In this document: piece by piece, positions 37,495 to 45,597 of the stretch | How the letters are laid out: each line of letters starts with the position of its first letter | How positions within the stretch are numbered: the first letter of the stretch is position 1 | From: Rubrivivax gelatinosus | Lineage (GTDB): Bacteria > Pseudomonadota > Gammaproteobacteria > Burkholderiales > Burkholderiaceae_C | NCBI RefSeq assembly: GCF_016583785.1 | Contig: NZ_NRRU01000039.1 | Coordinates: 1 to 45,597 of the forward strand | Length of the DNA stretch: 45,597 nucleotides | Direction: 5' to 3' | Position numbers and translations under genes: made by a program | Notes under the pieces: model-generated | Told to the model about the DNA's origin: nothing | The model's input: the letters and a program-made list of their open reading frames with translations, nothing else | Database searches by the model: none

Positions 37495-38385
37495 ATGGTG
37501 ACCGCCCTGCCCGACACGCTCTGCTACCTGAACGGCCACTACACGCCGCTGGCCGAAGCGAAGATCCCGGTGCTCGACCGCGGCTTCATCTTCGGCGACG
37601 GCATCTATGACGTCGTGCCGGTCTACGGCCGGCGGCTGTTCCGCTTCGACGAGCACCTGGCGCGGCTGGAACGCAGCCTGGCGAAGATCCGCATCCCGAA
37701 CCCGCACACGCGCGACGAGTGGCTGGAGCGCTGCCGCTGCCTGGTGCAGACCCTGGCCGAGACGCGCGGCGTCGAAGACCAGGTCGTCTACATCCAGGTC
37801 ACGCGCGGCGTCGCGCCGCGCGACCACGTGATGCCCGAAGGCATAGAGCCGACCGTCTTCATGATGGTCAACCCGCTGAAACACGCGACGGCCGAGCAGC
37901 GCCACCACGGCGTGGCCTGCATCACCGCGCGCGACTTCCGCTGGGAACGCGGCGACATCAAGAGCACCAGCCTGCTGGGCAATGTGCTCGCGCGCCAGAT
38001 GTCGGCCGACCACGGAGCGGTCGAGACCATCATGTTCCGCGACGGCTTCCTCACCGAGGCCTCCGCGAGCAACGTCTGGATCGTGCAGGAAGGTGCGCTG
38101 CTCGGCCCGCCCAAGAGCGAACACGTGCTCGAGGGCATCCGCTTCGAGCTGCTGCGCGAGCTGTGCGAGGACTGCGACATCGCCTACAACCTGCGCCCGG
38201 TATCCGAGGCCGAGGTGCTGGCCGCCGACGAGGTGATGCTGAGCTCGGCCACCAAGGAGGTGCTGCCGGTGACGCGCCTGGACGGCGTGCCCGTCGGCCA
38301 CGGTGCGCTGCGCGGCAAACCCGGGCCGGTCTACGCCCGCCTGTACGAGGCTTACCAGCAGGCCAAGCGCCTGCAGTCGATCTGA
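37495..38385 (+). CDS. dat: D-amino-acid aminotransferase
   Basis: A 296-residue fold-type IV PLP enzyme interconverting D-alanine or other D-amino acids and 2-oxoacids. The PLP lysine is K156 in GDIKSTSLLGNVLA. DRGFIFGDGIYDVVPVYGRRLF (28-49) and the later EASASNVWIV are family marks. The ATG at 37495 gives the expected N-terminus. Placement after the D-Ala carboxypeptidase supports use of released D-alanine. A branched-chain or 4-amino-4-deoxychorismate activity is less likely from context. Confidence 0.92.
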   Translation: MVTALPDTLCYLNGHYTPLAEAKIPVLDRGFIFGDGIYDVVPVYGRRLFRFDEHLARLERSLAKIRIPNPHTRDEWLERCRCLVQTLAETRGVEDQVVYIQVTRGVAPRDHVMPEGIEPTVFMMVNPLKHATAEQRHHGVACITARDFRWERGDIKSTSLLGNVLARQMSADHGAVETIMFRDGFLTEASASNVWIVQEGALLGPPKSEHVLEGIRFELLRELCEDCDIAYNLRPVSEAEVLAADEVMLSSATKEVLPVTRLDGVPVGHGALRGKPGPVYARLYEAYQQAKRLQSI

Positions 38386-38392
38386 AGTCAAG

Positions 38393-38668
38393 ATGGCCGA
38401 CATCCCGCCCGAACAAAGCCTGATCGAGTACCCGAGCGCCTTCCCGATCAAGGTGATGGGCGCGCACGTCGAGGGTTTCGAGGAGGCCATCGTCTCGGTG
38501 GCACTGCGTTTCGACCCCGAGTTCGACCGTGACCGCGTCGAGCGCCGCCCGAGCAAGGGCGGCAACTACCTGGGGCTGACGATCACCGTCACCGCGACGA
38601 GCCGCGAGCAGCTCGACGAGCTCTACCGCACGCTCAGCACGCACCCGATGGTCAAGGTCGTGCTCTGA
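38393..38668 (+). CDS. ybeD: YbeD/DUF493 family protein
   Basis: A 91-residue small ferredoxin-like-fold protein found between dac and lip genes in many proteobacteria. Marks are [22 protein letters not shown] and [39 protein letters not shown] regulatory role in lipoate metabolism has been suggested from context; the mechanism is unknown. The ATG lies 7 bases after the dat stop. Confidence 0.93.
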   Translation: MADIPPEQSLIEYPSAFPIKVMGAHVEGFEEAIVSVALRFDPEFDRDRVERRPSKGGNYLGLTITVTATSREQLDELYRTLSTHPMVKVVL

Positions 38669-38682
38669 GCACGCGCCAGGCG

Positions 38683-39348
38683 ATGCGGCTGCTGCTGCTG
38701 GGCCGGCGCGAGTACGCCGAGACCGAGGTCGCGATGCGCGACTTCACCGCCGCGCGCACGGCCGACACCGAAGACGAGATCTGGCTGGTCGAACATCCGC
38801 CGGTCTTCACCCAGGGTGTGGCCGGGCGCGACGCCCACGTGCTGGCCGCCGGCGAGATCCCGGTCGTGCGCACCAACCGCGGCGGCCAGGTCACCTACCA
38901 CGGCCCCGGCCAGGTGGTGGCCTACCCGCTGATCGACCTGAAGCGCGCCGGCTACTTCGTCAAGGAGTTCGTCTTCCGCATCGAGGAGGCGGTGCTCGAC
39001 ACGCTGGGCGCCGTCGGCGTCACCGGCCACCGCGTGCGCGGCGCGCCGGGCATCTACGTGCGCCTGGATGACCCGTTCGGCCATTCGCGCCTGCTGCCCG
39101 CCGATGGCGACCCGTTCGCCGGCCTGGGCAAGATCGCCGCTTTGGGCATCAAGGTGAGCCAGCACTGCAGCTACCACGGCGTCGCGCTCAACGTCGCGAT
39201 GGACCTGGAGCCTTTCGGCCGCATCGACCCCTGCGGCTACAAAGGGCTGAAGACGGTGGATCTGCGTTCGCTGGGGGTCGACGTCGCCTGGGAGGACGCG
39301 GCGCGCGCCTTCGGCCAGGCGCTGGCGCGGCGGCTGGCGCCGGCCTGA
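38683..39348 (+). CDS. lipB: Octanoyl-ACP:protein N-octanoyltransferase
   Basis: A 221-residue enzyme that moves octanoyl groups from acyl carrier protein to lipoyl domains. The motifs [44 protein letters not shown] with the catalytic lysine, and [13 protein letters not shown] with the acyl-thioester cysteine are all present. The start at ATG 38683, 14 bases after ybeD, gives a slightly shorter N-terminus than some members. Confidence 0.96.
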   Translation: MRLLLLGRREYAETEVAMRDFTAARTADTEDEIWLVEHPPVFTQGVAGRDAHVLAAGEIPVVRTNRGGQVTYHGPGQVVAYPLIDLKRAGYFVKEFVFRIEEAVLDTLGAVGVTGHRVRGAPGIYVRLDDPFGHSRLLPADGDPFAGLGKIAALGIKVSQHCSYHGVALNVAMDLEPFGRIDPCGYKGLKTVDLRSLGVDVAWEDAARAFGQALARRLAPA

Positions 39349-39412
39349 CCCTGCGGCTACGGCGGCGAAAGGGGCGGCGGATAATCCCGGGCCTTCACGC
39401 CCCGATGCCGCC

Positions 39413-40378
39413 ATGACCGATCCCCAGACCCCGGCCTACGACCCGACCGCCAAGCAGAAGTCGCAGGCCAAGACCTCGCGCATCCCGATCAAGGTCGTGC
39501 CGGCCGAGGTGCTGAAGAAGCCGGAATGGATCCGCGTGAAGGCGGGCTCGGCGTCCTCGCGCTTTTACGAGATCAAGAACGTGCTGCGCGAGCAGAAGCT
39601 GCACACGGTCTGCGAGGAAGCTTCCTGCCCGAACATCGGCGAGTGTTTCGGCAAGGGCACGGCGACCTTCATGATCATGGGCGACAAGTGCACGCGGCGC
39701 TGCCCGTTCTGCGACGTCGGCCACGGCCGGCCGGACCCGCTGGACGCCGAGGAGCCGAAGAAGCTGGCGCAGACGATCGCGGCGCTGAAGCTGAAGTACG
39801 TCGTCGTCACCAGCGTCGACCGCGACGACCTGCGCGATGGCGGCGCCCAGCATTTTGTCGACTGCATCCGCGCCACGCGGGAGCTCTCGCCGGCGACGCA
39901 GATCGAGGTGCTGGTGCCCGACTTCCGCGGCCGCCTGGACAAGGCGCTGGCGATCCTGAAGACCGCGCCGCCGGACGTCATGAACCACAACCTCGAGACC
40001 GTGCCGCGCCTGTACAAGGAAGCGCGGCCGGGCGCGGACTACGCCTTCAGCCTGAACCTGCTCAGGCGCTTCAAGGAAGAAGTGCCGGGCGTGCCGACCA
40101 AGAGCGGGCTGATGGTCGGCCTGGGCGAGACCGATGACGAGATCCTCGAGGTGATGCGCGAGATGCGCGCCCACGGCATCGAGATGCTGACGCTGGGCCA
40201 GTACCTCGCGCCCAGCGGCCACCACCTGCCGGTGCGGCGCTACGTGCACCCAGACACCTTCAAGATGTTCGAGCGCGAGGCCGCGGCGATGGGCTTCAGC
40301 CACGCCGCCGTCGGCGCGATGGTGCGCTCGAGCTACCACGCCGACCAGCAGGCGCACGCTGCCGGCGTCGGGGCTTGA
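39413..40378 (+). CDS. lipA: Lipoyl synthase
   Basis: A 321-residue radical-SAM enzyme that inserts two sulfurs into octanoyl groups. The auxiliary 4Fe-4S cluster ligands are C67, C72 and C78; the radical-SAM cluster is C93-x3-C97-x2-C100. The C-terminal serine motif VRSSYHAD is present. It has a basic, lysine-rich N-terminal extension of about 35 residues, usual for beta- and gammaproteobacteria. A GATAAT-like hexamer about 25 bases upstream could give it its own promoter, besides read-through from lipB. Confidence 0.97.
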   Translation: MTDPQTPAYDPTAKQKSQAKTSRIPIKVVPAEVLKKPEWIRVKAGSASSRFYEIKNVLREQKLHTVCEEASCPNIGECFGKGTATFMIMGDKCTRRCPFCDVGHGRPDPLDAEEPKKLAQTIAALKLKYVVVTSVDRDDLRDGGAQHFVDCIRATRELSPATQIEVLVPDFRGRLDKALAILKTAPPDVMNHNLETVPRLYKEARPGADYAFSLNLLRRFKEEVPGVPTKSGLMVGLGETDDEILEVMREMRAHGIEMLTLGQYLAPSGHHLPVRRYVHPDTFKMFEREAAAMGFSHAAVGAMVRSSYHADQQAHAAGVGA

Positions 40379-40436
40379 GTTGCCGGCGCGCCCGGCGGCG
40401 CGCAGCATCGGCAGCGTCACTAGCAACGGAGGCACG

Positions 40437-41114
40437 ATGGAACGCAGGCATTTCGTCACCGCGCTGGCCGCCGGCCTGGGGGCGTTGCCGCTCGCCGGCC
40501 GCGCCGCGGGCCTGACCGAGACCGACGCCGCCGCCGGCGTGCGTGCGGCGCTGGAGCGCGGGGCCGTGGCCGCGGTCGGCCTGCTCGGCCGCAACGACGG
40601 TTTTTTAGGCAACCCGAAGGTGCGCATCCCGCTGCCCGGGGCGCTGGACGATGCCGCCAGCATGCTGCGCGCCGCGGGCCAGGGCCGGCGCCTGGACGAA
40701 CTGGTGACGGCGATGAACCGCGCCGCCGAAGCCGCGGTGCCCGAGGCGCGGCTGCTGCTGGTCAACGCCGCGCGTTCGATCAGCGTCGAGGACGCGCTGA
40801 AGATCGTGCGCGGCGGCGACACCTCGGTCACCGACTTCTTCGCGCGCAAGACGCGCGAGCCGCTGGGCCTGAAGTTCCTGCCCATCGTCACGCGCGCCAC
40901 CGAGAAGGTGAAGCTGGCCGAGCGCTACAACGCCGTCGCCGGCAAGGCGATGGGTTTCGGCCTGGTGCGCAAGGAGGACGCGAACGTGCAGCAGTACGTC
41001 ACCGCCAAGGCGCTGGACGGGCTGTACCTGATGATCGGCGAGGAGGAAAAGAAGATCCGCGCTGATCCGGTGGGCACCGGCAGCGCGATCCTGCGCAAGG
41101 TGTTCTCGCTTTAG
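40437..41114 (+). CDS. DUF4197 exported protein
   Basis: A 225-residue protein. The N-terminus ERRHFVTALAAGLGALPLAGRAAG looks like a signal peptide with a twin-arginine-like RRxF pattern. The body matches DUF4197: GFLGNPKVRIPLPGALDDAASMLRAAGQG, EAAVPEARLLLVNAARSISVEDALKIVRGGDTSVTDFF and KALDGLYLMIGEEEKKIRADP. Function unknown. The ATG at 40437 is preceded by a clear ACGGAGG (40426-40432), spacing four bases. It is convergent with the CoA-transferase gene, 7 bases apart. Confidence 0.88.
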   Translation: MERRHFVTALAAGLGALPLAGRAAGLTETDAAAGVRAALERGAVAAVGLLGRNDGFLGNPKVRIPLPGALDDAASMLRAAGQGRRLDELVTAMNRAAEAAVPEARLLLVNAARSISVEDALKIVRGGDTSVTDFFARKTREPLGLKFLPIVTRATEKVKLAERYNAVAGKAMGFGLVRKEDANVQQYVTAKALDGLYLMIGEEEKKIRADPVGTGSAILRKVFSL

Positions 41115-41121
41115 AGCCGCG

Positions 41122-42369
<1,248 letters not shown>

Positions 42370-42603
42370 CGCGCCGATTCTGGGCCAGAGCGGGGCGCTG
42401 CCGACGGGCGGCGCCCCAGGCGGCGCAGCGTGCGACTGTGTGCCGCCGGCACCCGCGCCGGGTCTTGGGCGCAGGCCTGCGGCTCCGCTCGGCGCCGCGA
42501 GGTGGCTGCGGCCGTTGCGGCAAGACGGTGCGTCCGGTGGCGACTTCGCGCCGCGATGCGCCGGTTCGCACGAAAGCTGCTGATAATCCGCGCTGATTTC
42601 GCC

Positions 42604-43053
42604 ATGGCTGCCCTGCTCGTCATCGCCCACGCCCCGCTCGCCTCTTCGCTGCGCGCGGTGGCCGCGCATGTCTACCCGGACTGCGGCGCGGGGCTGGCGG
42701 CGCTGGATGTCGAACCCGGCATGCAGCCCGAGCAGGTCGTCGAAGCCGCGCGTGCGCTGCTCGCCCAACTGGGTGCGAGCGAAGCGCTGATCCTGGTCGA
42801 CGTCTTCGGTGCGACGCCGTGCAATGCGGCGCTCGAACTCGCCGACGGCGTCAGCGCCCGGGTCGTCGCCGGCGTCAACGTGCCGATGCTGTGGCGCACC
42901 CTCTGTTACGCCCACCTGCCGTTGGATGAACTGGTTGCGCGCGCCGTGGCCGGAGGCACGCAAGGTGTCATGCAGGTCGGTGGCGCGCGCCGGCAGAACC
43001 AGGCAGCGCCGCTCGCTCCTCATGATCAAGACCCGCATCATCATCAGCAATAA
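42604..43053 (+). CDS. PTS EIIA component, mannose-family type
   Basis: A 149-residue cytoplasmic protein with the EIIA(Man) fold. The phosphorylated histidine is H9 in LLVIAHAPLAS; ALILVDVFGATPCNAALEL is the second conserved part. The final 11 or so residues (a His-rich DQDPHHHQQ tail) are encoded in the 32 bases that overlap the HPr gene in another frame. With HPr and EI it forms a phospho-relay lacking any sugar permease here, so it is probably regulatory, as in other Burkholderiales. Confidence 0.9.
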   Translation: MAALLVIAHAPLASSLRAVAAHVYPDCGAGLAALDVEPGMQPEQVVEAARALLAQLGASEALILVDVFGATPCNAALELADGVSARVVAGVNVPMLWRTLCYAHLPLDELVARAVAGGTQGVMQVGGARRQNQAAPLAPHDQDPHHHQQ

Positions 43054-43291
43054 GCTGGGCCTTCACGCCCGGGCATCGGCCAAGTTGACGAAGCTGGCGG
43101 GCAGCTTCCGCAGCGAGGTGTTCCTGAGCCGCAATGGCCGCCGCGTCAACGCCAAGAGCATCATGGGGGTGATGATGCTGGCCGCCGGGCTGGGCTCGGA
43201 GATCGAGGTCGAGACCGAGGGCGAGGACGAGCAGGCCGCGATGGATGCTTTGCTGTCGCTGATAGACGCCAAGTTCGGCGAAGGCCAGTAA
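43022..43291 (+). CDS. ptsH: PTS phosphocarrier protein HPr
   Basis: An 89-residue phosphocarrier. The EI-phosphorylated histidine is H15 in NKLGLHARASAKL, and the regulatory serine is S46 in NAKSIMGVMMLAA. The ATG at 43022 lies inside the 3' end of the EIIA gene, 32 bases overlapping. The serine site would matter if an HPr kinase is present elsewhere, which this window does not show. Confidence 0.95.
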   Translation: MIKTRIIISNKLGLHARASAKLTKLAGSFRSEVFLSRNGRRVNAKSIMGVMMLAAGLGSEIEVETEGEDEQAAMDALLSLIDAKFGEGQ

Positions 43292-43313
43292 GTTGCCGCC
43301 GGGAGAACGCCGC

Positions 43314-45104
43314 ATGAGCATCCAGGTCTTCGGAACCCCGGTCTCACGCGGTGTCGCGATCGGCCGCGCGGTGCTGGTCGCCTCCAGCCGGGTCGACGTC
43401 GCCCACTATTTCGTCCCGACCGAGCGCATCGATTCCGAGATCGAGCGCCTGCGTGTGGCGCGCGACGCCGTGTCGACCGAGTTGTCGACGCTCAAGCGCG
43501 ATCTGCCGCCAGAAGCGCCGACCGAGCTGTCGGCGCTGCTGGACGTGCACCTGATGCTGCTGCACGACGAGTCGCTGACCGGCGCGACCAAGCAGTGGAT
43601 CGTCGAGCGCCACTACAACGCCGAGTGGGCGCTGTCTGCGCAGCTGGAGGTGCTGGCGCGCCAGTTCGACGAGATGGACGACGAGTACCTGCGCGAGCGC
43701 AAGGCCGACGTCGAACAGGTCGCCGAGCGGCTGTTGCGTTTCCTGGCCCGCGCCAAGCCTGGCCAGGCGGTGCCCGCCGGGGCCGAGGTGCCGCGTGCGC
43801 GCGATTTCGGCGGCGAGGAGCCGCTGGTGCTGGTCGCCAACGACGTCGCGCCGGCGGACATGATCCAGTTCAAGCGCAGCGTCTTCACGGGTTTCGTCAC
43901 CGACGTTGGCGGGCGCACCTCGCACACCGCGATCGTCGCGCGCAGTCTGGACATCCCGGCGGTGGTCGGTGCGCGTGAAGCGAGCCGGCTGATCCGCCAG
44001 GACGACTGGCTGGTGATCGACGGCGATGCCGGGGTCGTCATCGTCAATCCGTCGCCGATCGTGCTCGAGGAGTACCGGTTCCGGCAGCGGCAGAGCGAAC
44101 TGGAGCGCGCGCGTCTGAACCGGCTACGGCACACGCCGGCCGTGACGCTGGACGGGCAGGCGGTCGAGTTGCTTGCCAACATCGAGCTGCCCGGAGACGC
44201 CGCGGTGGCGCTGGAGGCGGGAGCCGTCGGCGTCGGCCTGTTCCGCAGCGAGTTCCTGTTCATGAACCGGGGCGGAGACCTTCCCGGCGAAGACGAGCAG
44301 TTCGTCGCCTATCGCGACGCCGTCGTCGCGATGCAGGGGCTGCCGGTGACGATACGCACCGTCGACATCGGCGCCGACAAGCCGCTGGACCGCATGAGCC
44401 TGCAGGAACTGCGGCATGAGCACGCGCTGAACCCGGCGCTGGGGCTGCGCGCGATCCGCTGGAGCCTGTCCGAGCCCGACATGTTCCGCCAGCAGCTGCG
44501 CGCGATCCTGCGCGCCAGCGCCTACGGCAATGTGCGCATCCTGATCCCGATGGTCGCGCACATGGGCGAGATCCGGCTGACGCTGGACGCGCTCGCGCGT
44601 GCCCGCCAGCAACTGGACGATGCCGGCTGCAGTTATGGCCAGGTTCAGGTCGGCGCGATGATCGAAGTGCCGGCGGCCGCGCTGGCGGTCGGCCGTTTCC
44701 TCGACCATTTCGACTTCGTCTCGGTCGGGACCAACGACCTGATCCAGTACACGCTGGCGATCGATCGCTCTGACGACGCTGTCTCCCATCTGTTCGACCC
44801 CTGGCATCCGGCCGTCCTGCGCCTGATCGCTGACACCATCTCCCAGGCGCATGCGCGCGGCAAGGGCGTCAGCGTGTGCGGCGAGATGGCCGGTGACGCT
44901 GCGTTCACCGACCTGCTGCTGGCCATGGGCTTGCGCAGCTTCTCCATGCATCCGGCGCGCATCGCGGCGATCAAGCAGCGGGTATTGCGGGTGGATACGC
45001 GACGCCTGGCTGCGGGGCTGCCGGCGGTGCTGAGCGCAGAAGATCCCGCGCTGGAGGCTGCGCGCCTGTTCGCGCCGGTACTCTCGGCTCCGAGCGCGGC
45101 CTGA
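43314..45104 (+). CDS. ptsI: PTS enzyme I (phosphoenolpyruvate-protein phosphotransferase)
   Basis: A 596-residue enzyme that takes phosphate from PEP and passes it to HPr. The N-terminal domain has the phospho-histidine H204 in GGRTSHTAIVAR; the C-terminal PEP-binding barrel has GVGLFRSEFLFMNR, RTVDIGADK, NPALGLRAIR, VGTNDLIQYTLAIDR and the acid/base cysteine in VSVCGEMAGD. No GAF domain is present, so it is not EI-Ntr. The ATG at 43314 follows GGGAGAA (43301-43307). It is 22 bases after ptsH. Confidence 0.96.
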   Translation: MSIQVFGTPVSRGVAIGRAVLVASSRVDVAHYFVPTERIDSEIERLRVARDAVSTELSTLKRDLPPEAPTELSALLDVHLMLLHDESLTGATKQWIVERHYNAEWALSAQLEVLARQFDEMDDEYLRERKADVEQVAERLLRFLARAKPGQAVPAGAEVPRARDFGGEEPLVLVANDVAPADMIQFKRSVFTGFVTDVGGRTSHTAIVARSLDIPAVVGAREASRLIRQDDWLVIDGDAGVVIVNPSPIVLEEYRFRQRQSELERARLNRLRHTPAVTLDGQAVELLANIELPGDAAVALEAGAVGVGLFRSEFLFMNRGGDLPGEDEQFVAYRDAVVAMQGLPVTIRTVDIGADKPLDRMSLQELRHEHALNPALGLRAIRWSLSEPDMFRQQLRAILRASAYGNVRILIPMVAHMGEIRLTLDALARARQQLDDAGCSYGQVQVGAMIEVPAAALAVGRFLDHFDFVSVGTNDLIQYTLAIDRSDDAVSHLFDPWHPAVLRLIADTISQAHARGKGVSVCGEMAGDAAFTDLLLAMGLRSFSMHPARIAAIKQRVLRVDTRRLAAGLPAVLSAEDPALEAARLFAPVLSAPSAA

Positions 45105-45279
45105 TCAGCGGCGCCGGCATGGCGCCTGGCACGGGCCCGTGATGTGGTGCGCGGTACAGACGGTGGCGGGTATGTTCGAGCCGGCTGCACCGTGCCGCTT
45201 CCTGGGCTCGACACCGGCGCTGCTCCTGGTCCCAGATGACCGGCCCTAGCGGGTTCTTCAACTTTTCTCGACGCCCCGC

Positions 45280-45309
45280 TTGCGTTCGTATTTGGACCCG
45301 TGCTACAGT
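45280..45309 (+). promoter_or_regulatory. Possible upstream rRNA-operon promoter P1
   Basis: TTGCGT (45280-45285), 18-base spacer, TACAGT (45304-45309). It lies about 95 bases upstream of the stronger second promoter. Tandem promoters are common before rRNA operons; this one is inferred only from hexamer matches. Confidence 0.4.
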
Positions 45310-45403
45310 CACAGGCTCCGCTGATCGACGGAAGTGCTTCGAAAGAGGCGCAGCCGGAGAAACCCTTCAAAAGGTTTCGGCGATAAGCAGAAAAGCCGAG
45401 TGC

Positions 45404-45432
45404 TTGACAGGGTTTAGAAAGAATGTCAGAAT
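45404..45432 (+). promoter_or_regulatory. rRNA-operon promoter P2
   Basis: TTGACA (45404-45409), an exact -35 consensus, then a 17-base spacer and CAGAAT (45427-45432). It stands about 47 bases before a boxA element, the expected layout for an rrn operon. The initiation site would be near 45439. Confidence 0.75.
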
Positions 45433-45478
45433 CTCGGTCTTCGCTGATGACAAGTCAGCGCGCTGCGAAAGCGGCGAA

Positions 45479-45490
45479 GCTCTTTAACAA
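45479..45490 (+). promoter_or_regulatory. boxA antitermination element of the rRNA leader
   Basis: GCTCTTTAACAA matches the bacterial rrn boxA core (TGCTCTTTAACA) except for the first base. It recruits NusB/NusE for antitermination in known rrn operons. Its presence about 40 bases after the predicted transcription start is the main reason for calling the window end an rRNA leader. Confidence 0.85.
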
Positions 45491-45597
45491 CATACAGCCG
45501 ATAAGCGTGGGCGTTTGAAGGCGAGTGCCAAGAAGTCGCAAGACTTCGAGGTCCTAGTGACTTTAAACGCTCATGGAAATAGAAGTGAAGTTCACTT

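Larger units (their letters stand above)
45105..45597 (+). other. rRNA operon upstream region and leader (16S gene beyond window)
   Basis: This 493-base stretch has no protein gene. Just after ptsI there are two palindromic elements without T-runs: GGCGCC at 45110-45115 and 45121-45126, and CACGGGCCCGTG at 45130-45141. After the promoters comes an AT-richer leader, with boxA near 45479-45490, then sequence ending in the palindrome AAGTGAA-G-TTCACTT (45583-45597). The mature 16S start motif is not seen, so the 16S gene begins downstream. Confidence 0.7.

Noticed and set aside
45236..45487. An 83-codon open frame before the rRNA leader
   Set aside because: It spans both predicted rRNA promoters and ends at boxA, with a composition unlike the neighbouring genes; no recognisable protein features.

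Overview
The window is uniformly GC-rich, densely coded DNA with strong third-position G/C. Gene content and order point to a betaproteobacterium of the order Burkholderiales, most likely the Rubrivivax/Leptothrix/Roseateles group. The markers are the dacC-dat-ybeD-lipB-lipA string, the PhoH-YbeY pair, RdgC, DUF3563, DUF1840 and the EIIA/HPr/EI string. The genus is an inference. No transposase, phage gene, CRISPR array or tRNA was seen. The 3' end enters the leader of a ribosomal RNA operon, whose 16S gene lies outside the window.

Layout. (1) 1-9649: a late-stage cobalamin block. It holds the 3' part of cbiB/cobD, an L-threonine-phosphate decarboxylase gene, a DUF1636 metal-binding protein, cobU/cobP, an eight-cysteine small protein, and two tandem divergent copies of cobyric acid synthase (cobQ). 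Two near-duplicate chemoreceptor genes (2113-5439) interrupt the block. (2) 9790-17108: rdgC, a rhomboid protease, a DUF3563 protein, a translationally coupled HD-GYP plus PAS-GGDEF-EAL cyclic-di-GMP module, a DUF1840 protein, a YbhB-like protein and a histidine phosphatase. (3) 17221-23617, minus strand: an overlapping type IV minor-pilin operon, pilE-fimT-pilV-pilW-pilX-pilY1. (4) 23812-30498: ruvB and ruvA, a PCu(A)C copper chaperone with an unrecognised partner, a 7TMR-type histidine kinase with its LuxR-type regulator, phoH and ybeY. (5) 30503-36290: a minus-strand hemB-corA-EamA operon, then a candidate small RNA and plus-strand hemJ, a VanZ-like gene, a thioredoxin-like ferredoxin and an alpha/beta hydrolase. 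(6) 36312-41114: dacC, dat, ybeD, lipB, lipA and a DUF4197 gene. (7) 41122-45104: a CaiB/BaiF CoA-transferase gene facing away from a regulatory-type PTS (EIIA, HPr, EI). (8) 45105-45597: tandem promoters, boxA and leader of an rRNA operon.

The features most worth following up are: the structured intergenic RNA at about 33605-33712, with a CCUCC loop and an intrinsic terminator; the two cobQ paralogues, which have split conserved motif residues between them; a small hairpin repeat family placed at the 3' ends of convergent genes; the homogenised pair of chemoreceptors with FNR-like boxes upstream; and a cobU gene with no canonical start codon in a sensible place.
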